From Bradyrhizobium hipponense (GTDB lineage: Bacteria > Pseudomonadota > Alphaproteobacteria > Rhizobiales > Xanthobacteraceae): a stretch of 32,967 nucleotides of DNA. The notes under the pieces are model-generated. The model made no database searches. It saw only the letters and a program-made list of their open reading frames with translations, and was not told the origin of the DNA. The stretch lies in contig NZ_VSTH01000137.1 of the NCBI RefSeq assembly GCF_008123965.1, forward strand, positions 1 through 32,967, in the 5' to 3' direction. The position numbers were made by a program, and so were the translations under genes. Shown piece after piece: positions 1 through 7,552 of the stretch; position 1 is the stretch's first letter; each line of letters opens with the position of its first letter.

Positions 1-656
1 TATTTTAGCGCCAATGGGCTCGTGCCGGGGTCGATGCCATCGTTGCTCAAGGTGTGGAAGCCGGCGGCCACCTCGCTGGCGAAATTACAACAATGGCGCT
101 GGTACCGCGGGTCGTGGACGCGGTAGCTCCAGTTCCCGTGATTGCAGCCGGAGGTATCGCCGATGCGCGCGGCTTCGCCGCCGCTCTCGCCCTCGGAGCG
201 CAGGGGGTGATGATCGGAACGAGGCTGATTGCCACGACAGAAGCCTACGCACATCCGGTCTATAAGCAGAAGGTTATCGACGCGGCTGAAGATCACACGG
301 TGCGGACGACACTTTTCGGTCATGGCTGGCCCAATGCGCCACATCGCACCCTGCGCACGTCCTTTGTCGAGCGCTGGTTACCAGATGAGGCGCGTGGCAG
401 TGAACAGCGCGCCGATGAGCCGCAGATTGGCGAAACCAAGATCGGCGGCCGGGCAACGCCACTCCTGCGCTTCATGGGCTTTCCACCGACGCCAGATGCC
501 TCGGGCGATCTTGACTCGATGGATTTTCTTGCGGGACAGGGCGTCGGTTTAGTCAATGCGATTAAGCCCGCAGCGGATATCGTCCACGAATTGGTGGATG
601 GTGCTCGGCAGCTGATTTCGCAGCTCGCTCTGTCAGCTCAAGCACCACACGGATGA
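1..656 (+). pseudogene. Nitronate monooxygenase remnant (C-terminal part), truncated or frameshifted
   Basis: The frame ending at 656 encodes the C-terminal half of an FMN-dependent nitronate monooxygenase / 2-nitropropane dioxygenase-type TIM barrel. It contains the flavin-site motif QGVEAGGH and the phosphate-binding stretch PVIAAGGIADARG followed by GAQGVMIGTR. Family-like sequence (RQWARAGVDAIVAQG) begins at base 9, before any possible start codon, but an in-frame TAG lies at 6-8. The first start codon downstream is GTG at 54, inside the conserved motif and with no clear ribosome binding site. The protein lacks roughly the first half of the family's usual 320-360 residues. Either the gene is broken close to the window edge or an internal deletion removed the N-terminal half. 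An intact paralogue lies at 31739-32815. The family assignment is firm; pseudogene status is inferred from the stop codon and missing half. Confidence 0.6.
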
Positions 657-779
657 CGGCTAAGGGTCATTGGACTAAGCCGCTCGCGCGGTAGGGCACG
701 ACGGCCGGTGGCACGGCAAAGAGGATAGCGCAGCGAGGCGTCCTGCCTTATTCCACTTTACCGAAATTCGGATTTGTCG

Positions 780-1385
780 TACAAGCGAAACACCATGGCC
801 CGAGACAAGGGGCGGATCGCGATCGTCACGAACCGCGGGCTGGGGTGCGATGGACGCGACGGCGGCGGGCGCGGATGGCATTGCACGGCGGCTTTGGCCG
901 TGAGCAATTGCCTTCGCGCGAACGACACGACGCCGACAGCGTCTTCGCACGGCCGCGAGGGTGAGCACACGCCAACCTTCGAGGATGCACGCGAAGACGT
1001 GCGCGGACGGAGAAGTCGTGTGGTCCTGACGTCCGGGGTCTGTGCGTCAAGTCTTGCGGTGATGTGTGTTGCCCAACCGGGCGCGCGCGTCAGCCATCCG
1101 AAAGGCGACGGGGGCAATAGTGCATCGCTCCCCGAGGAGAGCACGAAGGACACCGTTAAAACCATTCGCGCAGGGAAGGCCGGGCGATCCGGCGAAACCT
1201 GTGGTCCACCCCGTGTGCATTTCTGTCGCGCACGGACCTGCGGGTGCCAGCCGGCGCCCGGCCTTCCCTGCGCCCTTGTCTTCATACGGGCTCTTCATAC
1301 GGGCGGCGCGACGGAGCAAAACTCGGGCGAAACGCACCGCGAGAATGTGGACTCTCGCCCGCTGTTTGAAACGTGTATCGGCGCG
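780..1385. repeat. Large dispersed intergenic repeat of Bradyrhizobium type, with a 19-bp inverted repeat
   Basis: No convincing gene occupies 657-1552. The stretch carries a sequence I recognise as a dispersed repeat of Bradyrhizobium genomes, where its minus frame is often mis-annotated as a hypothetical protein containing a GLPCANGFNG-like string; that string is present here. Inside it is a perfect 19-bp inverted repeat, arms 1168-1186 and 1255-1273. The tail (about 1312-1380, GAGCAAAACTCGGGCG ... CGCGAGAA ... CTGTTTGAAA) recurs in diverged form at about 4673-4735, which shows directly that it is repeated. Outer limits are uncertain. Open frames here have no ribosome binding site and read as repeat translations. 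Confidence 0.55.
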
Positions 1386-1414
1386 ACGCTAAGTCTAGCC
1401 CCACTCTCACTGTC

Positions 1415-1455
1415 ATCGCCCGCCTTGTGCGCACTTGCGCACTGGGGCGGGCGAT
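1415..1455. repeat. Palindromic element; possible terminator for the gene at 1553-1852
   Basis: A perfect 10-bp inverted repeat (ATCGCCCGCC at 1415-1424, GGCGGGCGAT at 1446-1455) encloses a shorter GTGCGCACTTGCGCAC palindrome. It sits about 100 nt beyond the stop of the minus-strand gene at 1553-1852. A similar GGCGGGCGAT-type palindrome followed by CCAGTACTCC is, to my knowledge, common between genes in Rhizobiales. There is no clear T-run, so a terminator role is only possible. Confidence 0.5.
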
Positions 1456-1552
1456 CCAGTACTCCGAGACGGTTGTGAGAGAGCACCCCGCGGCCGATGC
1501 GGCTCACAGGACCTCAATACTCGAAAGCGACACCGCAACTTGCAGCGGATCC

Positions 1553-1852
1553 TCAGAGATCGATGCCGACCGCGATGTTACGGCCCATCAATTCGGCGAA
1601 GGTAGTCGTGTGCGCGTACAGCTTTGCGAATGCCTCGTCCTTTGCCAATGCTTCCTGTACCTTTCCGTACACTTCCCAACTGGAATAGCGCGTAGCGACA
1701 AGAAACTCCCCGGCCCACGTACCAGTGTGAAACCGAGAAAGCCGAAGAAATTCTGCGCCATGTTTTTCGAAGATCGCCTTCGCCTGTTTGGCAGTCTTGA
1801 TCATTTCCTCAGGCTTGTCGCTCTTGAAGCGTGTAAATTGTACAATGGCCAT
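1553..1852 (-). CDS. Small conserved hypothetical protein, ferredoxin-like alpha/beta barrel type
   Basis: A 99-residue protein starting at ATG 1850-1852, preceded by a strong ribosome binding site (GGAGGG, complement of 1861-1866). It is soluble, with no signal peptide or membrane segment. The pattern is a short N-terminal strand (AIVQFTRFKS), a lysine-rich helix (PEEMIKTAKQAKAIFEKHG), a strand-turn segment ending in GEFLVATRYSSWE, then a helix rich in A/K/E (YGKVQEALAKDEAF). This resembles the dimeric alpha/beta-barrel fold of NIPSNAP/ABM-like small proteins; substrate and role are unknown. It stands alone between a repeat and a promoter-bearing gap, so the context gives no functional hint. 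I am confident it is a real gene and not confident of the fold. Confidence 0.8.
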   Translation of the reverse strand: MAIVQFTRFKSDKPEEMIKTAKQAKAIFEKHGAEFLRLSRFHTGTWAGEFLVATRYSSWEVYGKVQEALAKDEAFAKLYAHTTTFAELMGRNIAVGIDL

Positions 1853-2233
1853 GACCTAATCCCTCCGTTGAGCCCCCACTGATTAGGTCTGGGAGTGGCC
1901 GCAGAGGTTCACAGGAATTCCCTAGGATGCAGGGTCCGAGTTGGGTTGAAAGCTCGATCTGCAGCTTCAGATGAGCGATCCACGTATGCTGCGGGTTGCG
2001 CCAGTCGATCGCCTGATAAGCCCCCAGCCGTCCTATTCGTGGTCGAGTAAACAGGAAAAACGAGTAGTCCTTTTAAATCAAACCACTTCAGTGTAGGCTA
2101 AATGACTTCCATGTGGCGAAGTCGTATTTCAGATGCGCTGCAAATGGTCATTGGTGAAGGTGGTCGTGCAGAGACCCTGACGCGTTAGACATTTTACCCG
2201 GCGTGATCACCTTTTTTGCAGGAGGAAAAGGTC
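1853..2233. other. Intergenic region, divergent promoters expected
   Basis: This gap of 381 bases separates the minus-strand gene at 1553-1852 from the plus-strand FIST gene, so it should hold promoters in both directions. It is more AT-rich around 2050-2100 (for example TTTTAAATCAAACC) than its surroundings. I could not identify a convincing -35/-10 pair or any open frame with a ribosome binding site. Confidence 0.4.
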
Positions 2234-3373
2234 ATGCAACATGCGCAATACCAATGGATTCAAAGCCGCGGCTGGACTCCGGAATTGCCGGCTGCCGAGG
2301 CCGGCTCGCAGAGGCTCATATTTACATTCGGTGCAAAGCAGTTGCTGAAGGACAGAGCGCTGACGGGCGAGCTTCAGGATCATTTTCCCGGGGCGATGCT
2401 GATCGGGGGCTCGACCTCAGGCGAGATTGCCGGGGATGAAGTGACGGACGACTCGTTGGTGGCGACCGTTATAGGTTTCGATCAGACGAACTTCCGGGCA
2501 GCCCACGCGACGATTGGCGAGGGACAGACCAGTTTCGAGGTTGGAAAGGAGCTTGCCCGACAGCTGAACGACAACACGCTGCGCCACGTGTTCGTCATGT
2601 CGGACGGCTTGAAGGTCAACGGATCCGAACTGGCGAAGGGTATCGCCAGCGGCGTCGCCTCTACCGTGTCGGTGACCGGCGGGCTGTCCGGAGACGGCGC
2701 CAACTTCGCCGAAACCCTGGTTGTCGACGAAACCGGCGCCGGTCCGCAACGCGCGGCCGCCATCGGCTTCTACGGTGACCATCTCAAGATTGGGTATGGT
2801 TCGATGGGAGGCTGGGAGTCGTTCGGGCCGATCCGCGAGATCACGCGGGCCGAAGGAAACGTGCTCTACGAGCTCGACGGGCGGAGCGCGCTCGATCTCT
2901 ACAAGACGTATCTCGGGGCGCATGCCGAGAAGCTGCCGGCATCCGCCCTTCTGTTTCCCATCGCAGTCACCGAGGCCAACTCCAAGGTGAGCGTGGTGCG
3001 CACCATCCTGTCGATCGACGAGCAAAACAAGTCCATGACCTTCGCCGGCGACATCCCCCAGGGCGGAACTGCTCAGCTTATGAAGACCAATGTTGACGAT
3101 CTCGTTGAGGGCGCCAGGGCCGCGGCCGAGACGAGCATGAAGGGACTCGGAGGGCAGAAGCCGGATCTGGCGCTGCTGGTCAGCTGCGTCGGGCGAAAGC
3201 TCGTGATGGATCAGCGCACCGAGGAGGAGACCGAGGCCGTACGGGAGGTGCTCGGCGACGATGCCACCATCGCGGGGTTCTACTCCTACGGTGAACTCGC
3301 GCCGTTCAGCCAGGGCGAAGCCTGCCGGCTGCATAATCAGACGATGACGATAACCGTGTTTTCGGAGCACTAG
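2234..3373 (+). CDS. FIST-domain (FIST_N + FIST_C) sensory protein
   Basis: A 379-residue cytosolic protein. I choose ATG 2234 because a perfect AGGAGG lies at 2220-2225, eight bases upstream; an in-frame TTG at 2216 would bury that site. The N-terminal half carries the FIST_N hallmarks: FTFGAKQLL, PGAMLIGGSTSGEIAG, then VTGGLSGDGANF and the glycine-rich IGFYGDHLKIGYGSMGGW. The C-terminal half is FIST_C, with LLVSCVGRKLVMDQ and the closing GFYSYGELAP motif. FIST domains are predicted small-ligand sensors (amino acids have been proposed) that feed into kinases, cyclic-nucleotide enzymes or chemoreceptors. There is no membrane segment or signal peptide. The next gene on the same strand, 175 nt on, is a class III adenylate cyclase whose N-terminus looks like that of FIST-associated kinases, so this protein is probably its sensor. 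The ligand is unknown. Confidence 0.88.
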   Translation: MQHAQYQWIQSRGWTPELPAAEAGSQRLIFTFGAKQLLKDRALTGELQDHFPGAMLIGGSTSGEIAGDEVTDDSLVATVIGFDQTNFRAAHATIGEGQTSFEVGKELARQLNDNTLRHVFVMSDGLKVNGSELAKGIASGVASTVSVTGGLSGDGANFAETLVVDETGAGPQRAAAIGFYGDHLKIGYGSMGGWESFGPIREITRAEGNVLYELDGRSALDLYKTYLGAHAEKLPASALLFPIAVTEANSKVSVVRTILSIDEQNKSMTFAGDIPQGGTAQLMKTNVDDLVEGARAAAETSMKGLGGQKPDLALLVSCVGRKLVMDQRTEEETEAVREVLGDDATIAGFYSYGELAPFSQGEACRLHNQTMTITVFSEH

Positions 3374-3437
3374 AGCGCGTTTTCGAGCGAAAATGGGACG
3401 CCGGTTCGCGTGAAGAAAGCCCGTCAAAGCATAGAGC
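3371..3437. repeat. Short dispersed palindromic repeat in the FIST-cyclase gap
   Basis: Starting at the FIST stop codon, the sequence TAGAGCGCGTTTTCGAGCGA ... CCGGTTCGCGTGAAGAAAGC ... CATAGAGC matches a short repeat I know as widespread in Bradyrhizobium intergenic DNA. It is an imperfect palindrome and may modulate read-through between the two genes. Identification is from memory; only one copy is in this window. Confidence 0.55.
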
Positions 3438-3548
3438 AGGGTTCAAGAAAGCGTAGCAAATTCGAGGAACGATCCTACTCAGGCACGAACTGTACAGCGG
3501 GATGACAGCTCCGCGGAGCCGGCGTCCCGCTTCTACGGGGAGTTTGGA

Positions 3549-4619
3549 ATGCATAGCCTCCTCAGTCGCCAGCTTCGGAAGCATCTCAGCATCAAGGACC
3601 AAGTTCCGGAGGAGCTGAAGGCGTTCATCGCAGCCGTCGATGCCGGCTATACCAGTGCGGACAATCAACGCGCACTGCTCGAGCGCTCGCTCGAACTCAG
3701 CTCGCAGGAACTGTCGGAGGCCAACGAGCGGGTGCGGCTGGCATCCGAGGAGATCGCGCTCAAGAACAAGAGGCTGGAGGCGCTATCGAGCAAGCTCGCC
3801 AAATACTTATCGCCGCAGGTCTATGATTCGATCTTCTCCGGCAAGCAGGAAGTTAGAATTACGAGCGATCGCAAGCGGCTAACAGTCTTCTTCTCGGACA
3901 TCGCCGGCTTCACCGAGACGTCGGAGAGGCTCGAATCCGAGGATCTGACGCAGCTTCTCAACCACTATCTGACAGAGATGTCCCGGATCGCGCTGTCCTT
4001 CGGTGCGACCGTCGACAAGTACGTTGGAGACGCCATTGTCGCATTCTTCGGTGACCCGGAGACGCAGGGCGTCAAGGAGGATGCCCTCGCCTGCGTCAAG
4101 ATGGCTATCGCCATGCGTGAAAGGCTGCATGACCTAAAGCACGTCTGGCGGGATGCGGGCGTCGAAAAGCCGCTGGAGTGCCGGATCGGTATCAACACGG
4201 GCTACTGCACCGTCGGGAACTTCGGCAGCGAGGATCGCATGGAGTACACCATCATCGGCAGCGGCGTAAATCTCGCGGCGCGGTTGGAGACTGCTGCTGC
4301 GCCGGGCGAGATCCTCGTTGCCTACGAGACCTTCGCGCACGTCAAGGATCAGGTCTACTGCGAGGAGTGCGAGCCGATCAAGGTGAAGGGCTTCAGCCAT
4401 CCCATCCATACCTACCGGGTGATCGACCTCCACGAGAATTTGAAAGAAAAGCACGAGGTTCGCGCGGAGATGGCCCACTTCAAGCTCGATGCCAATTTCA
4501 AGTTGATGTCCGACGACGAGCGACAGGAGGCTACCCTGCTGCTGCGCGAGATGCTGGCGCGACTCTCCATTGACAGTGTCGCCGTTCTATCGCCGGTCCG
4601 CCTCCAAGCGGAAGCCTGA
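3549..4619 (+). CDS. Class III adenylate cyclase with N-terminal coiled coil, FIST partner
   Basis: A 356-residue soluble cyclase (ATP to cAMP). ATG 3549 follows a GGGGAG site at 3537-3542. Residues 1-60 form a small helical domain (PEELKAFIAAVDAGY ... LLERSLELSSQEL) of the kind that precedes kinase cores in FIST-linked histidine kinases. Residues 50-85 continue as a coiled coil leading into SKLAKYLSPQVYDSIFSG. The catalytic domain spans about 105-295. Metal aspartates are D117 (FFSDIAGFT) and D161 (DKYVGDAIVAFFG); base-selecting residues are K157 and T234 (EYTIIG), a Lys/Thr pair that points to ATP and class IIIb; transition-state residues are N241 and R245 (VNLAARLE). All are present, so the enzyme should be active as a homodimer. 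A tail of about 60 residues follows. There is no membrane segment, so input must come from a soluble partner, most plausibly the upstream FIST protein. Confidence 0.9.
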   Translation: MHSLLSRQLRKHLSIKDQVPEELKAFIAAVDAGYTSADNQRALLERSLELSSQELSEANERVRLASEEIALKNKRLEALSSKLAKYLSPQVYDSIFSGKQEVRITSDRKRLTVFFSDIAGFTETSERLESEDLTQLLNHYLTEMSRIALSFGATVDKYVGDAIVAFFGDPETQGVKEDALACVKMAIAMRERLHDLKHVWRDAGVEKPLECRIGINTGYCTVGNFGSEDRMEYTIIGSGVNLAARLETAAAPGEILVAYETFAHVKDQVYCEECEPIKVKGFSHPIHTYRVIDLHENLKEKHEVRAEMAHFKLDANFKLMSDDERQEATLLLREMLARLSIDSVAVLSPVRLQAEA

Positions 4620-4659
4620 GCCTTACGCCGTCGGCCTCGGCACGGCCAACCCTTGTTTC

Positions 4660-4745
4660 AGCGAGGGCGACACGAGCAAAACTCGGGCGCAATGCGCCGC
4701 GAGAAGGCGATGGTGTGCCTGCTGTTTGAAATGTGAACTGGAAAG
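4660..4745. repeat. Second, partial copy of the repeat tail seen near 1312-1380
   Basis: The stretch GAGCAAAACTCGGGCGCAAT ... CGCCGCGAGAA ... CTGCTGTTTGAAATGTG at about 4673-4735 is a diverged copy of 1315-1378. Only the right end of the larger repeat is present, so this is a truncated copy downstream of the cyclase gene. Confidence 0.6.
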
Positions 4746-4766
4746 CGATGACCTCGCCACTTGCGC

Positions 4767-4846
4767 CGTCATTGCGAGCGCAGCGAAGCAATCCAGGCTG
4801 TCTCCGCGGAAAGATTCTGGATTGCTTCGCTGCGCTCGCAATGACG
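4767..4846. repeat. Perfect 30-bp inverted repeat (palindromic element), likely bidirectional terminator
   Basis: Arms 4767-4796 and 4817-4846 are perfect 30-base reverse complements (CGTCATTGCGAGCGCAGCGA and onward), with a 20-nt loop. The motif CGTCATTGCGAGCGCAGCGAAGCAATCC is, to my knowledge, a common intergenic palindrome in Bradyrhizobium and relatives. It lies between the convergent 3' ends of the cyclase gene and the GMC oxidoreductase gene, so a transcript from either side would fold a very strong hairpin. Confidence 0.85.
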
Positions 4847-4918
4847 AGGAGTAGCCACGCGCACAATACAATCACCCTCACTCGGGATGAAGAGATGAGC
4901 GAGTTTGCCGCAGTTGGA

Positions 4919-6463
4919 CTATCGCATCATCATCCGCGCAATCGCCTCGCCGATCACCACCGTCGTGAAGTGGGTGTTGGCGCGGCAATCGGACGGCATG
5001 ATCGAAGCGTCGGCGACGCGCAGCCCAGCGATGCCCTTCACCGTGCCGTCGGGATTGACCACGCCATCAGTGTCATTGACGCCGGCCATGCGGCAGCTGC
5101 CGGCGGCATGCTGGATGTCGCCGGTCTCACGGCGCAGCAGCGCATCGAGCTCGTGATCAGGGAGCGCCGCAGCCTGCGGCAGCGTCAGATCGGTGTCAGC
5201 CAGCCTTATCCAGTCGGCGATGCCGGCCAGCGCAGGTTGGACCGTGAGCGCGGCCAGTCGCTTCACCGCATCCATCATCCGCAGCATGTCGCGGGGATCG
5301 GCCAGCATGTTCTCCTCGACGACCGGATCGACCTCGGGGTCGATCGAGGCCAATCTAAGCACTCCACGAGAAAACGCGTTGAACAGCCCGGCGCCGATAG
5401 CGCCGGGCACGCCGATGCCGCGGTGGTTGAAGGCGATCAGGATCATGTCGCGCTTGCCGCCGCCGGCCAGGCCGGAGGAATAGGTCACGCAGCAATTGGT
5501 GTGGCGGGTATCTGGGTCGGTGGGCCGGAGATCCTCGCGGAGCTGGATCGTTGCGCGAAACAGCGGGTGGTCGAAGAAGTGCCGGCCGACGGGCAGGTCC
5601 TGCTCGACCGCGATTCCCATCGCCTTCAGCTCGTCGGCCGGTCCGATGCCCGAGCGCAGCAAGATCGCCGGACTGTGGATGGCGCCGGCACAGAGCACGA
5701 TCTGGCGTGCGCTCAACTCGCTCGTGCCCTGACCATCGACATGGATCCGGACTCCGGTCGCCCGGCCGTCCTTGATGATCACGCGGTCGACCAGCGCCTT
5801 GCCGCGGATCTCCAGATTGGCACGGCCGCGCGCGGGCTCCAGATAGCCCTCGTTGGTGGTGATGCGCCGGCTGTCGCGGCTGTTGATCGGATAACAAGCC
5901 ACGCCCTCGCCGTCCGGACCGTTGAGGTCGGCGCACCAGGGATAGCCGCTCGCCAGCGCCGCGTCGCGCAAGGCCCGATCGATCGGGCCCCATTTTTCCG
6001 GCGGCGCGCGGTAGACCGGCAGCGGTCCGCCGCGTCGATGGCCTTGGACGTCGCCGAACTCCAGATCATCCTCGATCACCGAGAACAGCGGCATCACGTC
6101 CCTGGCCGACCAGCCAGTGCAGCCGTTGGCGGCCCATTCGTCGAACGCATCGGCGACGCCGCGGATGGCGATCTGGCCGTTCATCATCGATGAGCCGCCC
6201 AGCCCCTTGCCGCGCCAGTAGAAGCGCGGCTCCTGCCCCGCCACCCGGCGCGTCAGCAGATCAGGCCACTGCCATTTTTCCTGAAATTCGCGCTTGTGGA
6301 TGATCGGGATGGGATTCGGCGTCATCACTTCCCAGGGCGCCTCGTCGGCGCGCCAGTCGAGCCCCGCTTCGAGCAGCAGGACGCGCCTTGAGGGATCCTC
6401 GGAAAGCCGTGCCGCAACCGCGGCGCCGGCGGAACCGCCGCCGACAACAATGACATCGTACAT
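4919..6463 (-). CDS. GMC-family FAD-dependent oxidoreductase (choline/alcohol dehydrogenase-like)
   Basis: A 514-residue flavoprotein. ATG at 6461-6463 is chosen because the Rossmann motif follows at once (YDVIVVGGGSAGAAVAARL, residues 2-20); upstream in-frame starts would only add an Arg/Ser-rich tail. E32 ends the second strand (LLLEAG). The GMC signature GKGLGGSSMMNGQ is at about 85-97. Near the C-terminus, H452 (HAAGSCRM) and N496 (ANTHFTT) are 44 residues apart, the spacing of the catalytic His/Asn pair in choline oxidase. The enzyme should oxidise an alcohol to an aldehyde using FAD. There is no signal peptide, so it is cytosolic or peripheral. The gene is monocistronic, facing a palindrome at its 3' end and divergent from the gene at 6715. 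The substrate cannot be told; a betaine aldehyde dehydrogenase neighbour, expected for betA, is missing. Confidence 0.9.
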   Translation of the reverse strand: MYDVIVVGGGSAGAAVAARLSEDPSRRVLLLEAGLDWRADEAPWEVMTPNPIPIIHKREFQEKWQWPDLLTRRVAGQEPRFYWRGKGLGGSSMMNGQIAIRGVADAFDEWAANGCTGWSARDVMPLFSVIEDDLEFGDVQGHRRGGPLPVYRAPPEKWGPIDRALRDAALASGYPWCADLNGPDGEGVACYPINSRDSRRITTNEGYLEPARGRANLEIRGKALVDRVIIKDGRATGVRIHVDGQGTSELSARQIVLCAGAIHSPAILLRSGIGPADELKAMGIAVEQDLPVGRHFFDHPLFRATIQLREDLRPTDPDTRHTNCCVTYSSGLAGGGKRDMILIAFNHRGIGVPGAIGAGLFNAFSRGVLRLASIDPEVDPVVEENMLADPRDMLRMMDAVKRLAALTVQPALAGIADWIRLADTDLTLPQAAALPDHELDALLRRETGDIQHAAGSCRMAGVNDTDGVVNPDGTVKGIAGLRVADASIMPSDCRANTHFTTVVIGEAIARMMMR

Positions 6464-6714
6464 CGCGTTACTTCTCAACGTTCCAGAAAACCAGGATGGC
6501 GAAAATGAGCGAGATTTCGCCAACTGCCCGATCGGCGGCCGACGGGGCGAACGGGCCCCCTCAGAATCGCCGGTGCTCGATCGTACATCACAGCCTGGGT
6601 CTCGGAAGCGTTGTTCTTGCGACCCTCTTCGGCGCCCGCCTCGCATCCCAACTTGCCTGGACTCCCCTGTAGCCCTGAAAGACGGTAAGAAGGTCAGCTC
6701 GAGGGGGCGGAGCC

Positions 6715-7521
6715 GTGGAATCGCTTTCGCATCAGAACGCCAGGCTGGGCCGAAGACCCGTCGTGGTGCTTTTGCTTCTGTCCCTGCTGCTGGGCGTTTG
6801 CTTTGGCGCCATGTACTACGTCGGCGATCTGTCGACTCTTCAGCGCGATAATTCCGCGCAAGAGGCGCGCACCGCCTTGCGCGATGTGGCCGACCCGGAG
6901 CAACTCGATCAGGCGGTCAAACTCCATCCTTCGAACAAGCTCCTCAGGCTCTTCGCTTTGGCAAGTAAGGACGCAAACGAAATCGATGCAGCCGCCCAGA
7001 GATTGCTGAACGAACTCGAACCAAAGCCCCTTCCGAAGCTCGGTGCTCTCGGCACATTGAGCCGCAGCGACCTTGAGGCGTTGCGCCGCGATCTGAAGAG
7101 TGCGGCAAGCGATGCCGCAAGCGTCGCACCGCGCTATGCCGCGCAGATCAAGGCCACACGGGACCAAGTGGAGAAGGACGCCCGATCACTCGGCGTCGGG
7201 GACGACTGGCTATCCGGTGTCATGGCGATGATCGACGAACAGCATGCGGCCTGGATTGCGCTCACCTCCAAAATGCTCGCCGCGCGCGCGGACTACTATA
7301 GCGCCTACGAAAAATGCGTCGCACTGCTGCTCCGCGAGTTCGGAATCTACAAGGTCACGAACGGTCAGCTCGTCTTTCCCTTTCAGTCCACGGCAGACAG
7401 CTACAACCGCGCCGCGACCGCCATGACGGCCGCGGCCGAACGCACGTCCGAGCTCGACGGCGAAAGGAAGACCCTGCGACAGTTCCAGCTGAGCCGAGCG
7501 AAAGCTTTCGTCGGCGATTAG
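6715..7521 (+). CDS. Membrane-anchored hypothetical protein
   Basis: A 268-residue protein starting at GTG 6715 behind a purine-rich GAGGGGGCGG at 6701-6710. After an N-terminal stretch with basic residues (ARLGRRP) comes one hydrophobic segment, about residues 15-36 (VVVLLLLSLLLGVCFGAMYY), probably an uncleaved anchor. The remainder is mostly predicted helix, rich in Ala/Leu/Lys/Asp, with possible coiled coil around 110-155, and would face the periplasm. I recognise no family. It is convergent with parC, whose stop is 31 bases away, and divergent from the GMC gene with a 251-nt gap. A cell-envelope role is likely, but function is unknown. Confidence 0.75.
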   Translation: MESLSHQNARLGRRPVVVLLLLSLLLGVCFGAMYYVGDLSTLQRDNSAQEARTALRDVADPEQLDQAVKLHPSNKLLRLFALASKDANEIDAAAQRLLNELEPKPLPKLGALGTLSRSDLEALRRDLKSAASDAASVAPRYAAQIKATRDQVEKDARSLGVGDDWLSGVMAMIDEQHAAWIALTSKMLAARADYYSAYEKCVALLLREFGIYKVTNGQLVFPFQSTADSYNRAATAMTAAAERTSELDGERKTLRQFQLSRAKAFVGD

Positions 7522-7552
7522 CGCCTCCGCCGCGCCCGCGAACGCCGGGCCC

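Noticed and set aside
774..1478. Plus-strand open frame of 234 codons and overlapping minus frames in the repeat region
   Set aside because: No ribosome binding site, and the sequence is a dispersed repeat open in several frames; I treat the translations as artefacts.
4733..6193. Plus-strand open frame of 486 codons
   Set aside because: It begins within the palindromic repeat and runs opposite the GMC oxidoreductase gene, which is certain.
4919..6463. Naming the GMC oxidoreductase betA
   Set aside because: The active-site residues fit many alcohol oxidoreductases, and no betB or betI neighbour is present.
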